This document shows positions 30,172-45,790 of a stretch of 64,000 nt of DNA, in pieces (the stretch's first letter is position 1; each line of letters begins with the position of its first letter). Position numbers and translations under genes: made by a program. This stretch comes from Emiliania huxleyi CCMP1516 (Eukaryota > Haptophyta > Isochrysidales > Noelaerhabdaceae), in the NCBI RefSeq assembly GCF_000372725.1, contig NW_005195301.1, positions 834,173 to 898,172 on the forward strand. The letters are read 5' to 3'. The notes beneath the pieces were generated by a model. That model made no database searches, had not been told where the DNA came from, and saw only the letters and a list, made by a program, of their open reading frames with translations.

Positions 30172-31658
30172 ATCTTTTGGCCTGCGCCAACACCGACATC
30201 CAGCGGCTGCGTGTCGGTGCGCGGGGCGGCGAGCGGCTCAGCGGCACATAAGGCACCCGCCGCGGGCTGTGTGCACTCCAGCAGCTCAGTGGAGCCAGAG
30301 CACTCCAGGCCGCCGACTGGCTGCCAGTTCGAAACCGCAGGGTCCCACGCGTGGCCGGCGGCGCCGGCGGCGCAGCCGCCAGCCGCCATGCCGCCAGCCA
30401 CGCCGCCAGCCACGCCGCCAGCCACGCCGCCAGCCACGCCGCCAGCCACGCCGCGGCTCTCGGCTATCTCGCCATCGACGCCGCCACCATCCTCGCCTCC
30501 GCCACCGTCTTCGGCGGAGGTACCCACCGGCGCCGGGCTGTCGGACGACAGCAGCAGCGACGCCATAGAAAACGCGGGAACGCGCCCGCCGAGCTTTTGG
30601 CGTCAGCCGCCGAACGGTAGACCGCCGCCGCCGGACGGTAGACCGCCTCGGCCGTTTGAATATGCAGCCTCCAGTTCTCCACTCTGGCGCCACTTTGGCA
30701 GACGAGCGCCGGCAGATGCCCTCGCGGCCTGCCGGCGAACGTCCGTCCGGCGAGAACGCGCGATGAAAGTGCGGACTGCCGCGCGGGCGAAATCTGCCGG
30801 TGAGAGAGGCTGTTGAGCGCGGTCGCTGTGAGCTTCACCTCATGCCATTTCCGTGCGAGGCGCGCTCCGTGTCTTTTATGAGATCAAATGAACGTCTTTA
30901 CACACTCATCGGGCGGAACCGCTCACTGCAGAGCGCCGCCCTCTCGCGGCTCTCGAGAGCGAGTTTTCGCCAGACAGCCACACGTCCATTATGGCGCGCG
31001 TTCTCGCCGGACGGACGTTCGCCGGCAGGCCGCGAGGGCATCTGCCGGCGCTCGTCTGCCAAAGTGGCGCCAGAGTGGAGAACTGGAGGCTGCATATTCA
31101 AACGGCCGAGGCGGTCTACCGTCCAACGGCGGCGGTCTACCGTTCGGCGGCTGAAAAAGGGGTAGACCAGTCTACCGCGGTCTACCAAGTCTACCGGTAG
31201 ACAATATACCTACAAGGTAGACTGCGGTCGTAGGTTCATTACGGTCTACCGGTAGACTGCGGTAGACTCGTCTACCAAATGGTCTACCGTCTACCCCAGT
31301 CTACCCCAGTCTACCGGTAGACGGTAGACGGGCCACCCCTCAGCAGACGCATGCAAGACCTTGCAAGACGCACCTGGTCGAGCACGTGTGCGTCGCAGCC
31401 GATTTGCGCAACCATCATCTCTGCGTAGGCGCGCCCAATGCTTGCGTCAGCGCCATCGAGATTCACGACATATGCGCGTTGCAGCAAGTCTGCATTCTGT
31501 GCTTTGCTCCAGTCCCAGACCTCGCTGGGCGCATAGCCGTGCTCCACGGTCTCGTCACATACGAGCTTCACCGCGGCGCAGTGGCCGGGGTCGGATGTTG
31601 GCGTGCCTAACGGGGTCGGCGCGAATGCAAACGCGGGCAGCGAGAGGCTCCACGCCAT
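26958..31658 (-). CDS. Unknown protein, intron interrupted by a 3-kb transposon
   Basis: complement(join(26958..27711,27862..28244,31374..31658)) keeps frame across both introns and gives 473 aa. No family was recognised. The N-terminus MAWSLSLPAFAFA may be a signal peptide. Conserved-looking stretches include ASIGRAYAEMMVAQIGCDAH, RANYLDFTRQEDLL and YAVMDHINCVAGTPQCDEAM, then a Gly-rich hydrophobic part (SLFRACAVPFIGGISGTTAQ, LATLMAIMVVGGHHSLF) and an acidic end. The first intron (31373-28245) is 3,129 nt; removing the 3,047-bp element and one 8-bp target copy leaves 74 nt, the normal size here. The second intron (150 nt) is filled with GAGAGCGAGGCAGAGGCACG-type repeats. An upstream exon at 31986-31730 may belong to it. 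Confidence 0.72.
28421..28760. mobile_element. About 340-bp insertion nested in the transposon's left terminal repeat
   Basis: The right terminal repeat reads GGTAGACTTGGTAGACCGCG without a break. In the left copy the same sequence is split between GGTAGAC (28420) and TTGGTAGACC (28762) by about 340 bp, flanked by AGAC on both sides. The insert ends in the dispersed repeat also found at 932-987 and 17788-17838. Confidence 0.7.
28850..30566 (-). pseudogene. Transposon ORF with restriction-endonuclease-like (D...DxK) domain, frames broken
   Basis: The conserved part (about 29830-28850) reads VRFVSASQFGAGAFLNAIPT, FALQRRFGLHLS, AAGHQTRHKEVLLDLVELLR, VEHEFHCEHSTTRTDLYIY and LPCIGDTKIFAG. The AxxFLNAIPT...RxGL...RH order is that of the region after the reverse transcriptase in some LINEs, and E...RTD...DTK fits a PD-(D/E)xK nuclease core. 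Upstream coding continues in a second frame (VDAIRRAGVVLLPVHLDVAR ... YYFFDKTGRAYRIYN, about 30100-29850) and perhaps a third (from ATG 30566, Ala/Gly repeats). At least two frame changes therefore separate the parts, one near a (GGC)n tract and one near 29840. No reverse transcriptase or transposase motifs are present. A homolog lies at 54215-54814. Confidence 0.65.
30604..31153. repeat. 159-bp inverted repeat around a 232-bp spacer
   Basis: 30604-30762 and 30995-31153 are reverse complements of each other with few mismatches (for example CAGCCTCCAGTTCTCCACTC against GAGTGGAGAACTGGAGGCTG). It sits inside the transposon next to the right terminal repeat and covers the presumed promoter side of its ORF. 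It could fold into a large hairpin. Confidence 0.88.
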
Positions 31659-31729
31659 TATGGCGTCAATAGCGCGGTGACCCGTGGCTTGCACAACAGA
31701 CGCACGATACCCCGATTTTCAACGTACGT

Positions 31730-31986
31730 CTTACCGCGTCCTGCTCAACGACGAACGAACACAGACAGTCGTCCCCGGATTCCAAAAACTTCATTCGGCG
31801 ATAGACTTGTAAGATCTCCGGCGACGGGGCCCTACCACTCAGCGCAGTCGGAGAAGCCGGTGAACCAATCTTCGGAGAGGATGGGGCAGTCATCACTGCC
31901 GCGCTCACTGGGTTCGAGAGATTGTGAGAGAGATTGTGGGTGAGATAGTTCGCCGTTTGCGGTACACCGACACCGACACCCGCCAT
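31730..31986 (-). CDS. Exon-like ORF upstream of the unknown gene
   Basis: From the ATG at 31986 about 85 residues are open (MAGVGVGVPQTANYL ... PEILQVYRRMKFLESGDD), ending near donors GGTAAGAC or CGTACGTT. It could be the first exon of the 26958-31658 gene, but a phase-compatible join needs a very short intron (about 40 nt, 31713-31694 region). Alternatively it is a separate small ORF. No domain was recognised. Confidence 0.4.
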
Positions 31987-32002
31987 GCCGCATGCGCCCC
32001 AA

Positions 32003-34333
32003 TCAAAGTGAATTCAATGTAGTTGAACCAGAAGAACTCACGCGCGCGCTTCCCCGTTTCGTTCCCGCACCACGCCGCACGCACGCCTCCTCGCACAGGG
32101 GCGGCTTCTGCGGATGATAGACGGAGAACTTTTGCTGCTCTGGCGTCGGCACGAATGCGCCGCTGCGAATCGCGTGCTGCCACGCGGCGGCCGGCGCCCC
32201 TTGCGGCGCGGAGCACATGGCCGTGGCCGCGCGCGGCTCGAAGAGGCGGCCCAGCGTCTCGACCTCGACGCAGCCAAAGTGCTCCCCCTCGGCCCGGGGC
32301 CCGCGCCCGCCCTCTTCCGTGGCGCCCGCCCTCCGCCGCAGCGCCTCGAGCGCTGCCAGCATCGCGCCGCCTCGGCTGCCGCTGCCCACCGCCTCGGCCA
32401 CCGGAGACAGCAGCAGCCAGCGAAGCGCGGCACACGCGCCGTGGGGGTGAGGGTCGGTGCTGCCGCTCAGCGCGCTCCCGGCGGCTGCGAGAGGGCCGCA
32501 CACGGGCAGCAGCCGCCCGACCGACGGCGTCTCTACGCGGTTGCCGCTCCGGCCCGCCCAGTGCAGAAACGACGAGCTGCCCGCCCCGACGAGCGCGTCC
32601 GCAGCGCCGTGCAGCCACAGGTCGACCGCCACTCCGGCGCCGGCCGCACCGCCGGCCGGTCCGTTGGCTCGAGCGGCGGGGGCGAGGCGGCCGCTGTGCT
32701 GCGGCTCGGAGCAGGCGGGGCCGAGGCAGCCAAACGCCCGGACGCCCCGCGCGCGGAAGCGGGCGAGCAGGGTGGCGGCGAGGCCGGGCGAGTCGCCCGA
32801 GACGTACAGCACGCCGCCCGGCTGCGCGAGGCGAGCGGCGCACTCCACCGCAAAGGTGAGCGGCGCGAGCCGGCCGGTTGGCGGCGCTGCGCGTGGCGCG
32901 GCGCCGCAACGCTCGAGGCCCGACGCGGCGACGGCTTTGCCCGCCTCGCCCGCCTCGGCCAGCAGGGCGTAGCGCGCGCTCGCGTTGAACAGGAGAGTCC
33001 GCACGTCGAACCGCGCCGCCCGCTCCTCCAGCAGCAGCTCGCGCAGCCCGGCGCCAAAAACCGCTTCCCTTGTCGGAATGCATCGACACGCCAGCCCGCA
33101 CGCGGCAAGGCGCAAGCGCTCAGCGCGGCGCAGCTCGGCGCAACTGTGCGTCGAGGCGACGTCGGGCCGCGGAGCGAGGAGTTGCCGCAGCAGCGCCTCG
33201 GCCGCGCCGCCGTCCGCCGTTGGCGCCACGAGCGGGAGTGGCACTCCCACCGACTCGTCCGCCCATCCGGTGCGGACGTGCAGCGCGACGACGTGGCTCG
33301 CGTCGCCCGCCCTCTCCAGGTAGGGCAGCAGCGCCGCCCGCAGCGCCGCCCGCGGCCGGCTCATGAGCAGGTGCAGCAGGCAGCGCGTCGCCCGCCCCGC
33401 GCGCGTCGGCCGCCCCATCCCCGCCGCCGCCGACCAGAGCGACGCCTCCGGCCGCGCCGCCTCTGCCCCGCGCGCCGCCGCCGCGCCGCCCTGCAGCCGC
33501 CGCAGCCGCCAATCGAGCGCCGCCGCCGCGAACTTTTCTGGCGGCAGCTCCTCCGCCAGCGCGTCGAGCGTCGGCGGTGTGCCGCGGTCTTCTCCAGCCG
33601 CGGCCCGCGTCGTGACGCACAGCGGGAGCAGCCCCGAGGCCGTCCGATCGCCAAACGCAAGCCGGACCGCCGCCTCGGAGCCGTCGAGCAGCCGCCACAG
33701 CGCCGCACACGGCGCGCTCGCGTTCCAGCGCACCTGCTGCGCTGCGCCGCGGCCGTGGCGCGCGTGCAGCCGGTTGCGGGCGTGTTCCGACCACGCCCAG
33801 TCCACGTGCCCCGGCCCGCGGAAGAAGCGCGCGATGTCGAAGCGAGGTCGCGCAGCGCCCGCGCGGTGGTCGAGCCCGGTCGCCCAGTCGATGAAGACGG
33901 CGCGCCTGCTCAGTTGAATCGCAATGAAAGGAGCACAGGAGCAGAGAGGCCCGCCGCTGCAAAAGAGCACCACGCATGCCAACCACGAGCGTGCGTGGCG
34001 GCTTTGTGGTCTATACTTCAAATCACCGTGCTTTGTGGTCTATAGTTCAAATCATCACGCTGCAAAGAGCGCTACGCATGCCAACCACGATGGGGCGCGC
34101 CTGCTGGCCGCCGCCAAGGCCGCCCATACCGCGTAGTCTCCGAAGTGGTTGCCCACGCCGCTCTGCCCCTTCAGGTTCTGCGACACGTCGACGACCAGCG
34201 TCCGGTCGAGCGTGGCGTAAGACTCGACGAGCGCGCCGACGACGTGGGCGACTGCCGCGTTGTGCAAGCAGGTGGCGTTGAAGCGGGCGCGGTCCCGCTG
34301 CACGAGCGGCGAGCGGTCGAACTGGAGTTGCAT
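32003..34333 (-). CDS. Fucosyltransferase-like glycosyltransferase
   Basis: Two exons are certain, complement(join(32003..33905,34101..34333)); the 5' end may extend (an exon-like frame with ATG at 34503 exists). The first exon has the acceptor/donor-handling motif SGVGNHFGDYAVWAALAAAS, reading into RRAVFIDWATG. The second exon has HVVALHVRTGWADE (the HxRxGD-like loop of GT23/O-fucosyltransferase-type enzymes), LYVSGDSP, and near the end VDLWLHGAADALVGAGSSSF, matching the conserved C-terminal block of GDP-fucose transferases. It probably works in the Golgi lumen. The intron (34100-33906, 195 nt) starts with GC; a 12-nt direct repeat AGCAGGCGCGCC spans both splice sites. Confidence 0.7.
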
Positions 34334-34562
34334 CGATTGTGAGCTGGTGATTGCAGCTGCTGGGACAGCGTCAGCACAGCAGCGATTGCAGCGTCAGGGT
34401 TACTCCACGACGCGCTCGTCGTCGGCGGCTTCTTTCTAACCTCATCGAGCTCCTCACATCCGGGCCCACACAAGGGGTAGCACAAGAAATCTACAGGGCA
34501 CATATGCTGATTTCTTCCTGCCGGGCCCGGGTCGGTCGGTCGGTCCTAGGATTCGAGGTTTT

Positions 34563-34620
34563 TAGGGGGTAGGGTATGGTAGGGTCAGGGCCCTGGCACC
34601 GCGACCATACCCCCCCCACC
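34563..34620. repeat. GGTATGGT-family fragment
   Basis: GTAGGGTATGGTAGGGTCAG ... CGACCATACCCCCC is an inverted-repeat piece related to the MITE at 23945-24153. It is upstream of the fucosyltransferase-like gene. Confidence 0.55.
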
Positions 34621-34986
34621 CGCACACACGCATGCTCCACGCACGCGCAGCAAGCGAGACCAAGAGGCCGTGGAAAACGCTTAAAATGGCACAGATTTAC
34701 GATTTTCCGCGCGCTGCGCGCGCCGAGCACGGCCACGGCGCCAAAAAAGTGCTTGCCGGAGTCTGGCCGGAGTCCGTTTTCAGTGGACGGACCCGAAAAA
34801 ATTTCTTCGCCCGCGCTGGCGCGCGGGCGGTCGGTCGGTCCCCTATGTGCCACGGTTTTTTTGCCGTGCATCCCTGTGGCCCACAGCGGGTTTGGGGGAA
34901 TATTCAGGAAAGCAAGAAGTTAAAGAAAACAATTTTTTATTCACACAGCAGACAGGGGTCCCGTACCATGTGGAATCGGCCCTCAT

Positions 34987-35699
34987 TCACACGACGTTGA
35001 AGTGGAAAACGATGGCGTCGACAAACAGCTGGCAGACGAACCGGCCCTCATTCACGTTGACAAAGTTGGACGTAGCCGCCGAGACGTAGCCGGAGTAGTG
35101 GACGCAAGGATGTCCCTCCCACGCCGTCTCGCCGTCCGTGCAGTGGCGGTGCTCCTCCACCTTGAAGACCGAGATCCCCCACGCCTGACTGCTCTGGTCG
35201 CCAGCGCCGCACGAGGACGTCGGCTCGAGCAGCGCGATGTTCTTGTGGTCCCACGCACTCGAGACCAGCGCGTCCGCCTCAGCCGCGTCGCCCTCGATGG
35301 TCTTCGCGAGGTGGTGAGGGAAATCGGTGAACTTGACCGCCGTCTGCGGGTAGTAGTTGAAGGCGATGTCGGCCATGAAGTGGGCCGCGGTGTCGCCCTC
35401 CGTCTCGCCTTTTCCGACGTCGCGCTCCTTGATCACGACGTTGAGGTTCGAGCAGAACCCAGAGGTGGCGATGAGCCAGGCGGGGTCGTCGACCACGTCG
35501 GGCACGGGAGGAGAGGGCTTGGGCGCGAAGGCGAGGCCGCGAGCGGCTGGGTTGATGTCGTCGACGGTTTCTGCCTGCGCACTCGTGTGGTGCGTGGAAG
35601 TTCAAGCCTGCATGTGAGTAAGTGCGGCTGGGCGGAGCGACGCACCGGCAGGGCAGACGTCGACAGAGCGACGAGCAGAAGCGAGGCAATCTTCAGCAT
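34987..35699 (-). CDS. Secreted protein of unknown function, copy A
   Basis: complement(join(34987..35574,35646..35699)), 213 aa. The first exon is just the signal peptide MLKIASLLLVALSTSALP, and the second starts AETVDDINPAARGLAFAPKP. The mature part is acidic with a few cysteines (GFCSNLNVV, SSCGAG, HRHCTDG, HPCVHYSGY), suggesting disulfides. No family was recognised. It is nearly identical to the inverted copy at 53395-54107; differences include GKGE against EASE and DAI against DSV. The similarity extends about 70 bp upstream of the start, then stops at a (GT)n tract. Confidence 0.85.
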
Positions 35700-35782
35700 C
35701 CAGTCCAAGATGTACCCCGCGGAGATGTACCCCGCGGCCAAAACGCCGTTTTTCAGAAGAATTCTTACAGGGAAACCTTTCG

Positions 35783-35786
<4 letters not shown>

Positions 35787-35817
<31 letters not shown>

Positions 35818-35818
35818 C

Positions 35819-35898
<80 letters not shown>
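35787..35898. repeat. (GT)n microsatellite
   Basis: An almost pure GT tract with one interruption (ACTCACT) marks the edge of the duplicated secreted-protein block. Confidence 0.95.
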
Positions 35899-35899
<1 letters not shown>

Positions 35900-35902
<3 letters not shown>

Positions 35903-36625
35903 CGCCGTCGCAACTGCCATGTCGGCCCTTGTAGGCTGGTGCTCTCGCCCCGCTGGCGGCGCGGACCGGTGCCGCGGCTCCGAGCCCTCCTGTGGGCCCG
36001 CGGCGGCTCAGCACCCGACGCCGCCGACTGCAGCACAGCGTACGACTCCTTGATCAGCATCGCGACGGGCACGACGGCCACGGTCCGGCGCAGCGCGCCC
36101 CTGCGCTTCTTGACGTCGTGCATCGGCCCGTGCAGCACCGGCTTCGATCCGAACACCTTCCTGTAGTAGCGCGCGACGGCTGGCTGCGACGGCGCCGCGT
36201 GCTCCGCCGGTAGCAGACTCAGAGCAGCCGCGCTCTGAGTCCACATCTTGTCCTGCCAGGCGGCGATGCACCACTCGGTGAAGCGGTGCGAGACGGACTT
36301 GTTGCGCGCCCAGGCGGGCGGCGGCGACCACTTGTCGCCCAGCTCGTAGAATCGGGACTCCTCTGCCGCCACCTCGGCCGCCCAGCCCTGCAGCTCGCGC
36401 CGATCACGCGTCGAGGCAAGTACCAGCGCGAGGAGCTGGACCTCGGCGTCCGAGGGCGGCGCATGCGACTCGGAGTGGAAGAACTCGTCGATGCGGCGTG
36501 CTGGCGGCGCGGCGGCAGCCAGCGCGAGCGTCGGCGGCGGCGTCGCGGGCGAGGCGAGAGGCCCTGCAGCCGCGTCGACGCCATCTCGAGCCGCATTGGG
36601 GGTGATCAGAGGACCACCTGCGTTG
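35900..36625 (-). CDS. Unknown protein, probably incomplete
   Basis: One frame is open from an acceptor-like CAACGCAG at about 36625 down to the (GT)n tract. It includes RRIDEFFHSESHAPPSDAEV, AEVAAEESRFYELGDKWSPP, AVARYYRKVFGSKPVLHGPM and VAMLIKESYAVLQSAASGAE. The mix of residues looks like real protein, but no family was recognised. The frame then runs into (GT)n-encoded Thr-His repeats, which are surely not coding, so the 3' end is missing or spliced out. No good start codon is seen. Confidence 0.45.
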
Positions 36626-37176
36626 AACGTCGAATAGAGTCATCATCGTGGGTGCTTCGGGTCACTACTATCTCTGGCGGCATGGATGGGCTACCAAGCG
36701 CACCGTCAGGGCCCAGGGTAGCAGGCACAGGCTCTGGTGAGGTTCCTGCGCCGCGGGAGCGCACGGCGATGACGCGAGAGTGTGGCTGTGCTGGCCTGGG
36801 ACGCGCGCGCAGCGCCCCGCGAGCGATTGTGCGCGCTGGCCATGGGTCACGCCCGATCTCTCAGCGGGTGGGACCTGGCCGGGCCGTGCTGTGAGGCGCG
36901 GTGCAGGGCTCCAAGTGCTGTGACAGTTGCCTGGCCAAGAATGCAGTCCCAACCAGAGACTTGTAGCGCTACAAGTCTGGCCGAAACGGCCTTCACACCC
37001 GCTGGCGGGCAGCCGGCGCCGGCGGGGACGCTGGCCGCGAAGCCGGGGCGCGCGGGCGGGCTCGGGCGGGCGCAGGGGCGCAAAGCATACCGGTCGGCGA
37101 GGCCATCTTGCGACGGCTACCGGTTCGCACCGATTGCATTCTACCGTGACGCCGTCGGCGCTCGCCTATACCGGCT

Positions 37177-37670
37177 AGTGTGGAGCTCTCAGTGTGGTTG
37201 CGTGTTGTACTAGTGATGCTGCACTAGGCGGCCCGTTTTTAGCAAAAAGCAGATACCACATCGCGTGTGGTCGTCGAAAAACCGCATCTTCGCCCGTCTG
37301 GGAGTGGGACCTCTTCGTACGGCTCCAAAAACCGCTCCTTAACGACGACTACGCGGCCCGGCGGTCGATCTGCGCCTTCTCAGCGGTGGAGGGGATGTGG
37401 GCGGTACGTGCAAACCGCGTGGTGCTGCGATGGCTTGACGAGTGCGACTCCCAGCGTCGACTTTTCGACCCCACGGAGCCTCTGCTGCTCCGGCAGACCA
37501 CCCGGCCGAACTTCAGAGTCGCGGTGCTCCTCAAATACCGCTCAAACGCCCACGATGTTGTGGAGGGGACATATGCTGATGATCCTGGCCCGATTGGTTC
37601 GCTCAGAAAGCTTCTGGGCGGTCGTTAAGGTTCGCTCCCCGCACACCGGCCCGGAAGTGTGTATGGTATC
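37177..37670. repeat. Dispersed repeat, copy 2 of 1-500
   Basis: Same orientation as 1-500; begins GTGTGGAGCTCTCAGTGTGG and ends near GCACACCGGCCCGGAAGT. It lies in a gene-free stretch between 36626 and 37861. Confidence 0.85.
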
Positions 37671-37861
37671 CTAGAACGGTGCCGACGGGACGCGGCTCGA
37701 ACGCCCGCACGTACTTGGAGCACTTGGAAAGAAGTCGGCACGTGAAAAAGTTTTCTTTTATTTTTCGAGGCAAACTCGTGCGGCGCGCCAGCAGGTCCCA
37801 CCTGCCAGCCTCACCGTCCCCGTCCTGACCGAGTTGAAAACGAGGAAGCGAATCGCCCGAC

Positions 37862-38629
37862 ATGTCGCGGCAGACGCAGTCCCTGCTGCAGGAGCAGGAC
37901 CAGCAGCTCTCCGTTCTCGGCCAGGGCGTCAAGCGTGTCAAGGCGCTCGCCGGCGACATGCGGACGGAGTTGCAGGCAAGTGGCAGCCTCGCGCGTCGGC
38001 CACCGCGCGGCAGCGGATTCCCACGTGACCTCTGCACACGCTGGTGGTGGCAGGACACACCTCATCTCGCAGCGCCCGCGCTGGTCCTGACGCCGCCGCC
38101 GCCGGCGTTCACAGGAGCAGACGGTGATCCTCGAGAACCTGGAGGACGACATCGACAGCGCGGACTCGTCGATGAAGTCGATGCGCAGCCGCATGAACGC
38201 GCTCTACGCGCAGACCGCCTCCTCCGAGCGAGCTCAGTGGAGCATCATCCTGTGTTTGCTTGGTGAGCGCTCTGCTGCCGCCCTCGCCATGCGCCCGCCC
38301 TGCCTGCCTGCGCGCATTCTGCTGCGCCGCCCGGCGGTTGACGCAATGGCCACCATCGCATGGCGACACCTCTCAGTGTGAGGACCTCACAGCGTCCCGT
38401 GCCGGCACAGTGTCGCCGCGCCATACGCAGCGCCATAGCCACAACGCCACAGCAGCCACCGCGCCACAGCAGCCGCCGCGCACGCAACGCGACGCTCCTC
38501 TCTCGCTCGCTCTCCCGCGCCCTCCTCCAGCACCGCCGAGAGGCCCAGACCCCTCCGCCAACCGCCAACCGCTCCTCTGCCCTTCTCGCAGGCGTCCTCG
38601 CCGTCCTCACTCTCCTCGTCATGTCTTGA
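37862..38629 (+). CDS. BET1-like Qc-SNARE
   Basis: join(37862..37975,38115..38262,38592..38629), 99 aa. Almost the whole protein is one SNARE motif: heptads LSVLGQGVKRVKALAGDMRT, then ELQEQTVILENLEDDID with the central Gln (EQ) at the zero layer, and SSMKSMRSRMNAL. A C-terminal membrane anchor follows (WSIILCLLGVLAVLTLLVMS), the short tail-anchored layout of BET1/SFT1 proteins. It should act in ER-Golgi vesicle fusion. Intron 1 has a GCAAGT donor (GC-AG); intron 2 is GT-AG. The anchor is split between exons 2 and 3. Confidence 0.88.
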
Positions 38630-39434
38630 CGGCCGCAGCGCATCCCGCTGCAGGCGCGTCACTCGCCGCCCGGGTTGTTTTGCTATTCTGTCGCGCGCCC
38701 CGGCCAAGGCAGACGTCGGTGTGCGCCGTGCTGGAGGCCAGGGAGAGTTGTTAGCGCAAAAAGCGAATGGTGGCCGGTCGTGGCTGCTGGCTCCTCCCGG
38801 GGGACCCGACTGTCGACGAGGAGAAGTGATCTGTGTGTGTGATCTGTCGAGATCAAAGCGTACTGTAGTCGTAAGTCCTTTTCAGTATAAATTCGAGCCG
38901 CCCAGGCTTCTAGGTACACCAGCTCCGCGCGCGAGCTCGCGATTCGGGCCTTGGAGACCACGAGGAAGACTTCGTCTGCTCGACGTGCTAGAGGACGGAG
39001 AGTCCCGACGCTCGCTGAGTCCGCTGGAACTGGGGTCTACACACCTTTCGTGGCCGCGTCCCGCGGTGGAGGACGCGACCCACTTCGCCACAGACGGTCC
39101 CGCGCCTCGCCGCTATGAAACGGGCACACGCCCCGCACCGTCCGCTGTGTGCCCGTCTTTGTCCGGAGTGAAAAGCCCAACGCGCTCGTCGGTGACGGTG
39201 TCCCTGAACCTGCGCCGCGCTCGGCGAACCTCGACAGCGCCTTCGGTGGCATGCAGCTCTTTGCGACAGAAGCCTGGAGAGCAGCTCCTCTGCTGCTCAC
39301 ACGCTCTGCACAGTTGGCACAGCCTACTGTGCGGCTGCCACAGCTGTCTCAGCGATGGGCTCGCCCTCACTGGCCCTCAGTCACTTGTGCTGCGGCTTGT
39401 GTGAGCGACACTGCTCGGCGACTGCCGGCACACT

Positions 39435-39540
39435 GTGAGACCGTGGGTGTGAGGTAAAAGCACGCTACCAGCGCACTTGGTCACACATCACTCATCAGCC
39501 CTGAGGTCAGATTCTTCTCCTCTGTTGATGGTAACACTTG
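39435..39540. repeat. Dispersed repeat, second copy at 51680-51765
   Basis: GTGGGTGTGAGGTAAAAGCA, CGCTACCAGCGC, TGAGGTCAGAT and TTCTCCTCT occur in the same order in both copies. It is otherwise featureless intergenic DNA (38630-39779). Confidence 0.7.
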
Positions 39541-39779
39541 TCTACTGGCTGGAGCCGAGCAGGAGGGCCTGGCGCACAACCCAGCTGAGGGTCCTTCCCC
39601 TTAATGGATAATCGCGTAATAATTACTCCAAGAGTGCTCCAAGTGTGTAGCGCGCGTAATCCGTAAATTCCACCGCACTGTTTTGGGTTTATTGGGAGAT
39701 GGGACGGTTCTCGGAAACTAAGGACGCCGGGGAGAGAGTTCAATAATAGAGTACCTTGCACGTGCGCGCGCCACTCTTC

Positions 39780-44887
<5,108 letters not shown>

Positions 44888-44949
44888 GCCGGCGACAGGA
44901 CGCAAGAGCTACGACGGACAGCTATACCTGGAGACCTGGAGGGTGGTGA

Positions 44950-45035
44950 GGGTGGCCGTGCCTCCTGCGAGGGCGGCGAGGCACTTAGCTCCGTGCCGGC
45001 ACCCGCCACAGGCAAGCTCATTCACAACCTGCTCT
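44950..45035. repeat. Dispersed repeat, copy of 15445-15545
   Basis: Contains GGCGAGGCACTTAGCTCCGT and CACAGGCAAGCTCATTCAC, directly upstream of the cobalamin fusion gene. Confidence 0.65.
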
Positions 45036-45429
45036 GCGATTGCCTGTGAAGAACGACCGAGGGTCGCACGATCACGCTGCGGCGGGCGCGCTGCAGCCGC
45101 ACGTCTACCTTCGTCATAGTGCCACGACGTGCGGCCTAGAATTAGCACACGTGCCTCTGTTCGCTAACACTCACACATTGAATTGTCACCGCCAGTGAGT
45201 GCGAGATAGGGCTGGCCGCTGGCGGCTAGCCCGTGAGGAGGGCGACCATAGACACCTCACTAACCCCACACACGGTCTCGTCCGTGCCTCGCCGGCCGGC
45301 GAGATTGCTAGAGGACGAGCAAGCCTGCTCTAGCCTCGCATATTACCTCCTGTCGTCTGTTGTGATGTTGTGCCCTTGTTTGTTTCTCTTGGCACCTTGG
45401 AGTGCTGGGGGGGGCGACAGGAGGAATGT

Positions 45430-45790
45430 GGCCCTGAGTTATGTGTACGCCAACTCAGGGTGTGTGGCAGCCAGCTGGCTGTGTGTCTTGTGAGCTTGTT
45501 TGTGTCTGTGTGTCGTTCGTGCGTGTCGTCATCATCTGTCTCGCGTCCACCCATACCGCGTTGGTGTCCAGTCCGAGCCTGGCTGTTCTTCACCTTCCTA
45601 CCTACCTACCTACCTCACGCGACAGGCGAGGCGCGGGCGACGGCTTCCTCAGAAGCCGTCGCCCGCACCACAGGAGCAGTCACACCACTCCCACTCCGGC
45701 GCGCCCACCCCAACTCCCCACCCCGACATCCCCACCCCACCCGTCGGATGAGATCGGGATCGGGCTACAAGCCCTAACCCTGGGTCGCTA
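45430..45790. repeat. Dispersed repeat family F, diverged inverse copy
   Basis: CCACCCATACCGCGTTGGTG and CGGGCTACAAGCCCTAACCC match the reverse complement of 1270-1530 with many changes. No gene was recognised in 45036-46082. Confidence 0.6.

Larger units (their letters stand above)
28297..31343. mobile_element. hAT-like DNA transposon, 3,047 bp, long inverted repeats, 8-bp target duplication
   Basis: Both ends read CTGAGGGGTGGCCCGTCTAC inward. The inverted repeats run about 125 bp before an interruption and about 190 bp in all, built from GTCTACCGGTAGAC palindromes. The element is flanked by perfect CAGACGCA copies at 28289-28296 and 31344-31351. The 8-bp duplication and the CTGAGGGGTGG end resemble hAT elements (family knowledge), but no hAT transposase is present. 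Inside are a minus-strand ORF with a restriction-enzyme-like domain, a 159-bp palindrome near the right end, and a separate insertion in the left repeat (28421-28760). Confidence 0.88.

Noticed and set aside
28297-31343. hAT transposase gene within the element
   Set aside because: No DDE residues, BED finger or hAT dimerisation motif is visible in any frame. Only the ends and target duplication are hAT-like.
32114-34045. 643-codon open frame on the plus strand
   Set aside because: It is exactly antisense to the fucosyltransferase-like gene, is Arg/Ala-rich without motifs, and arises from the GC-rich codon use of the real gene.
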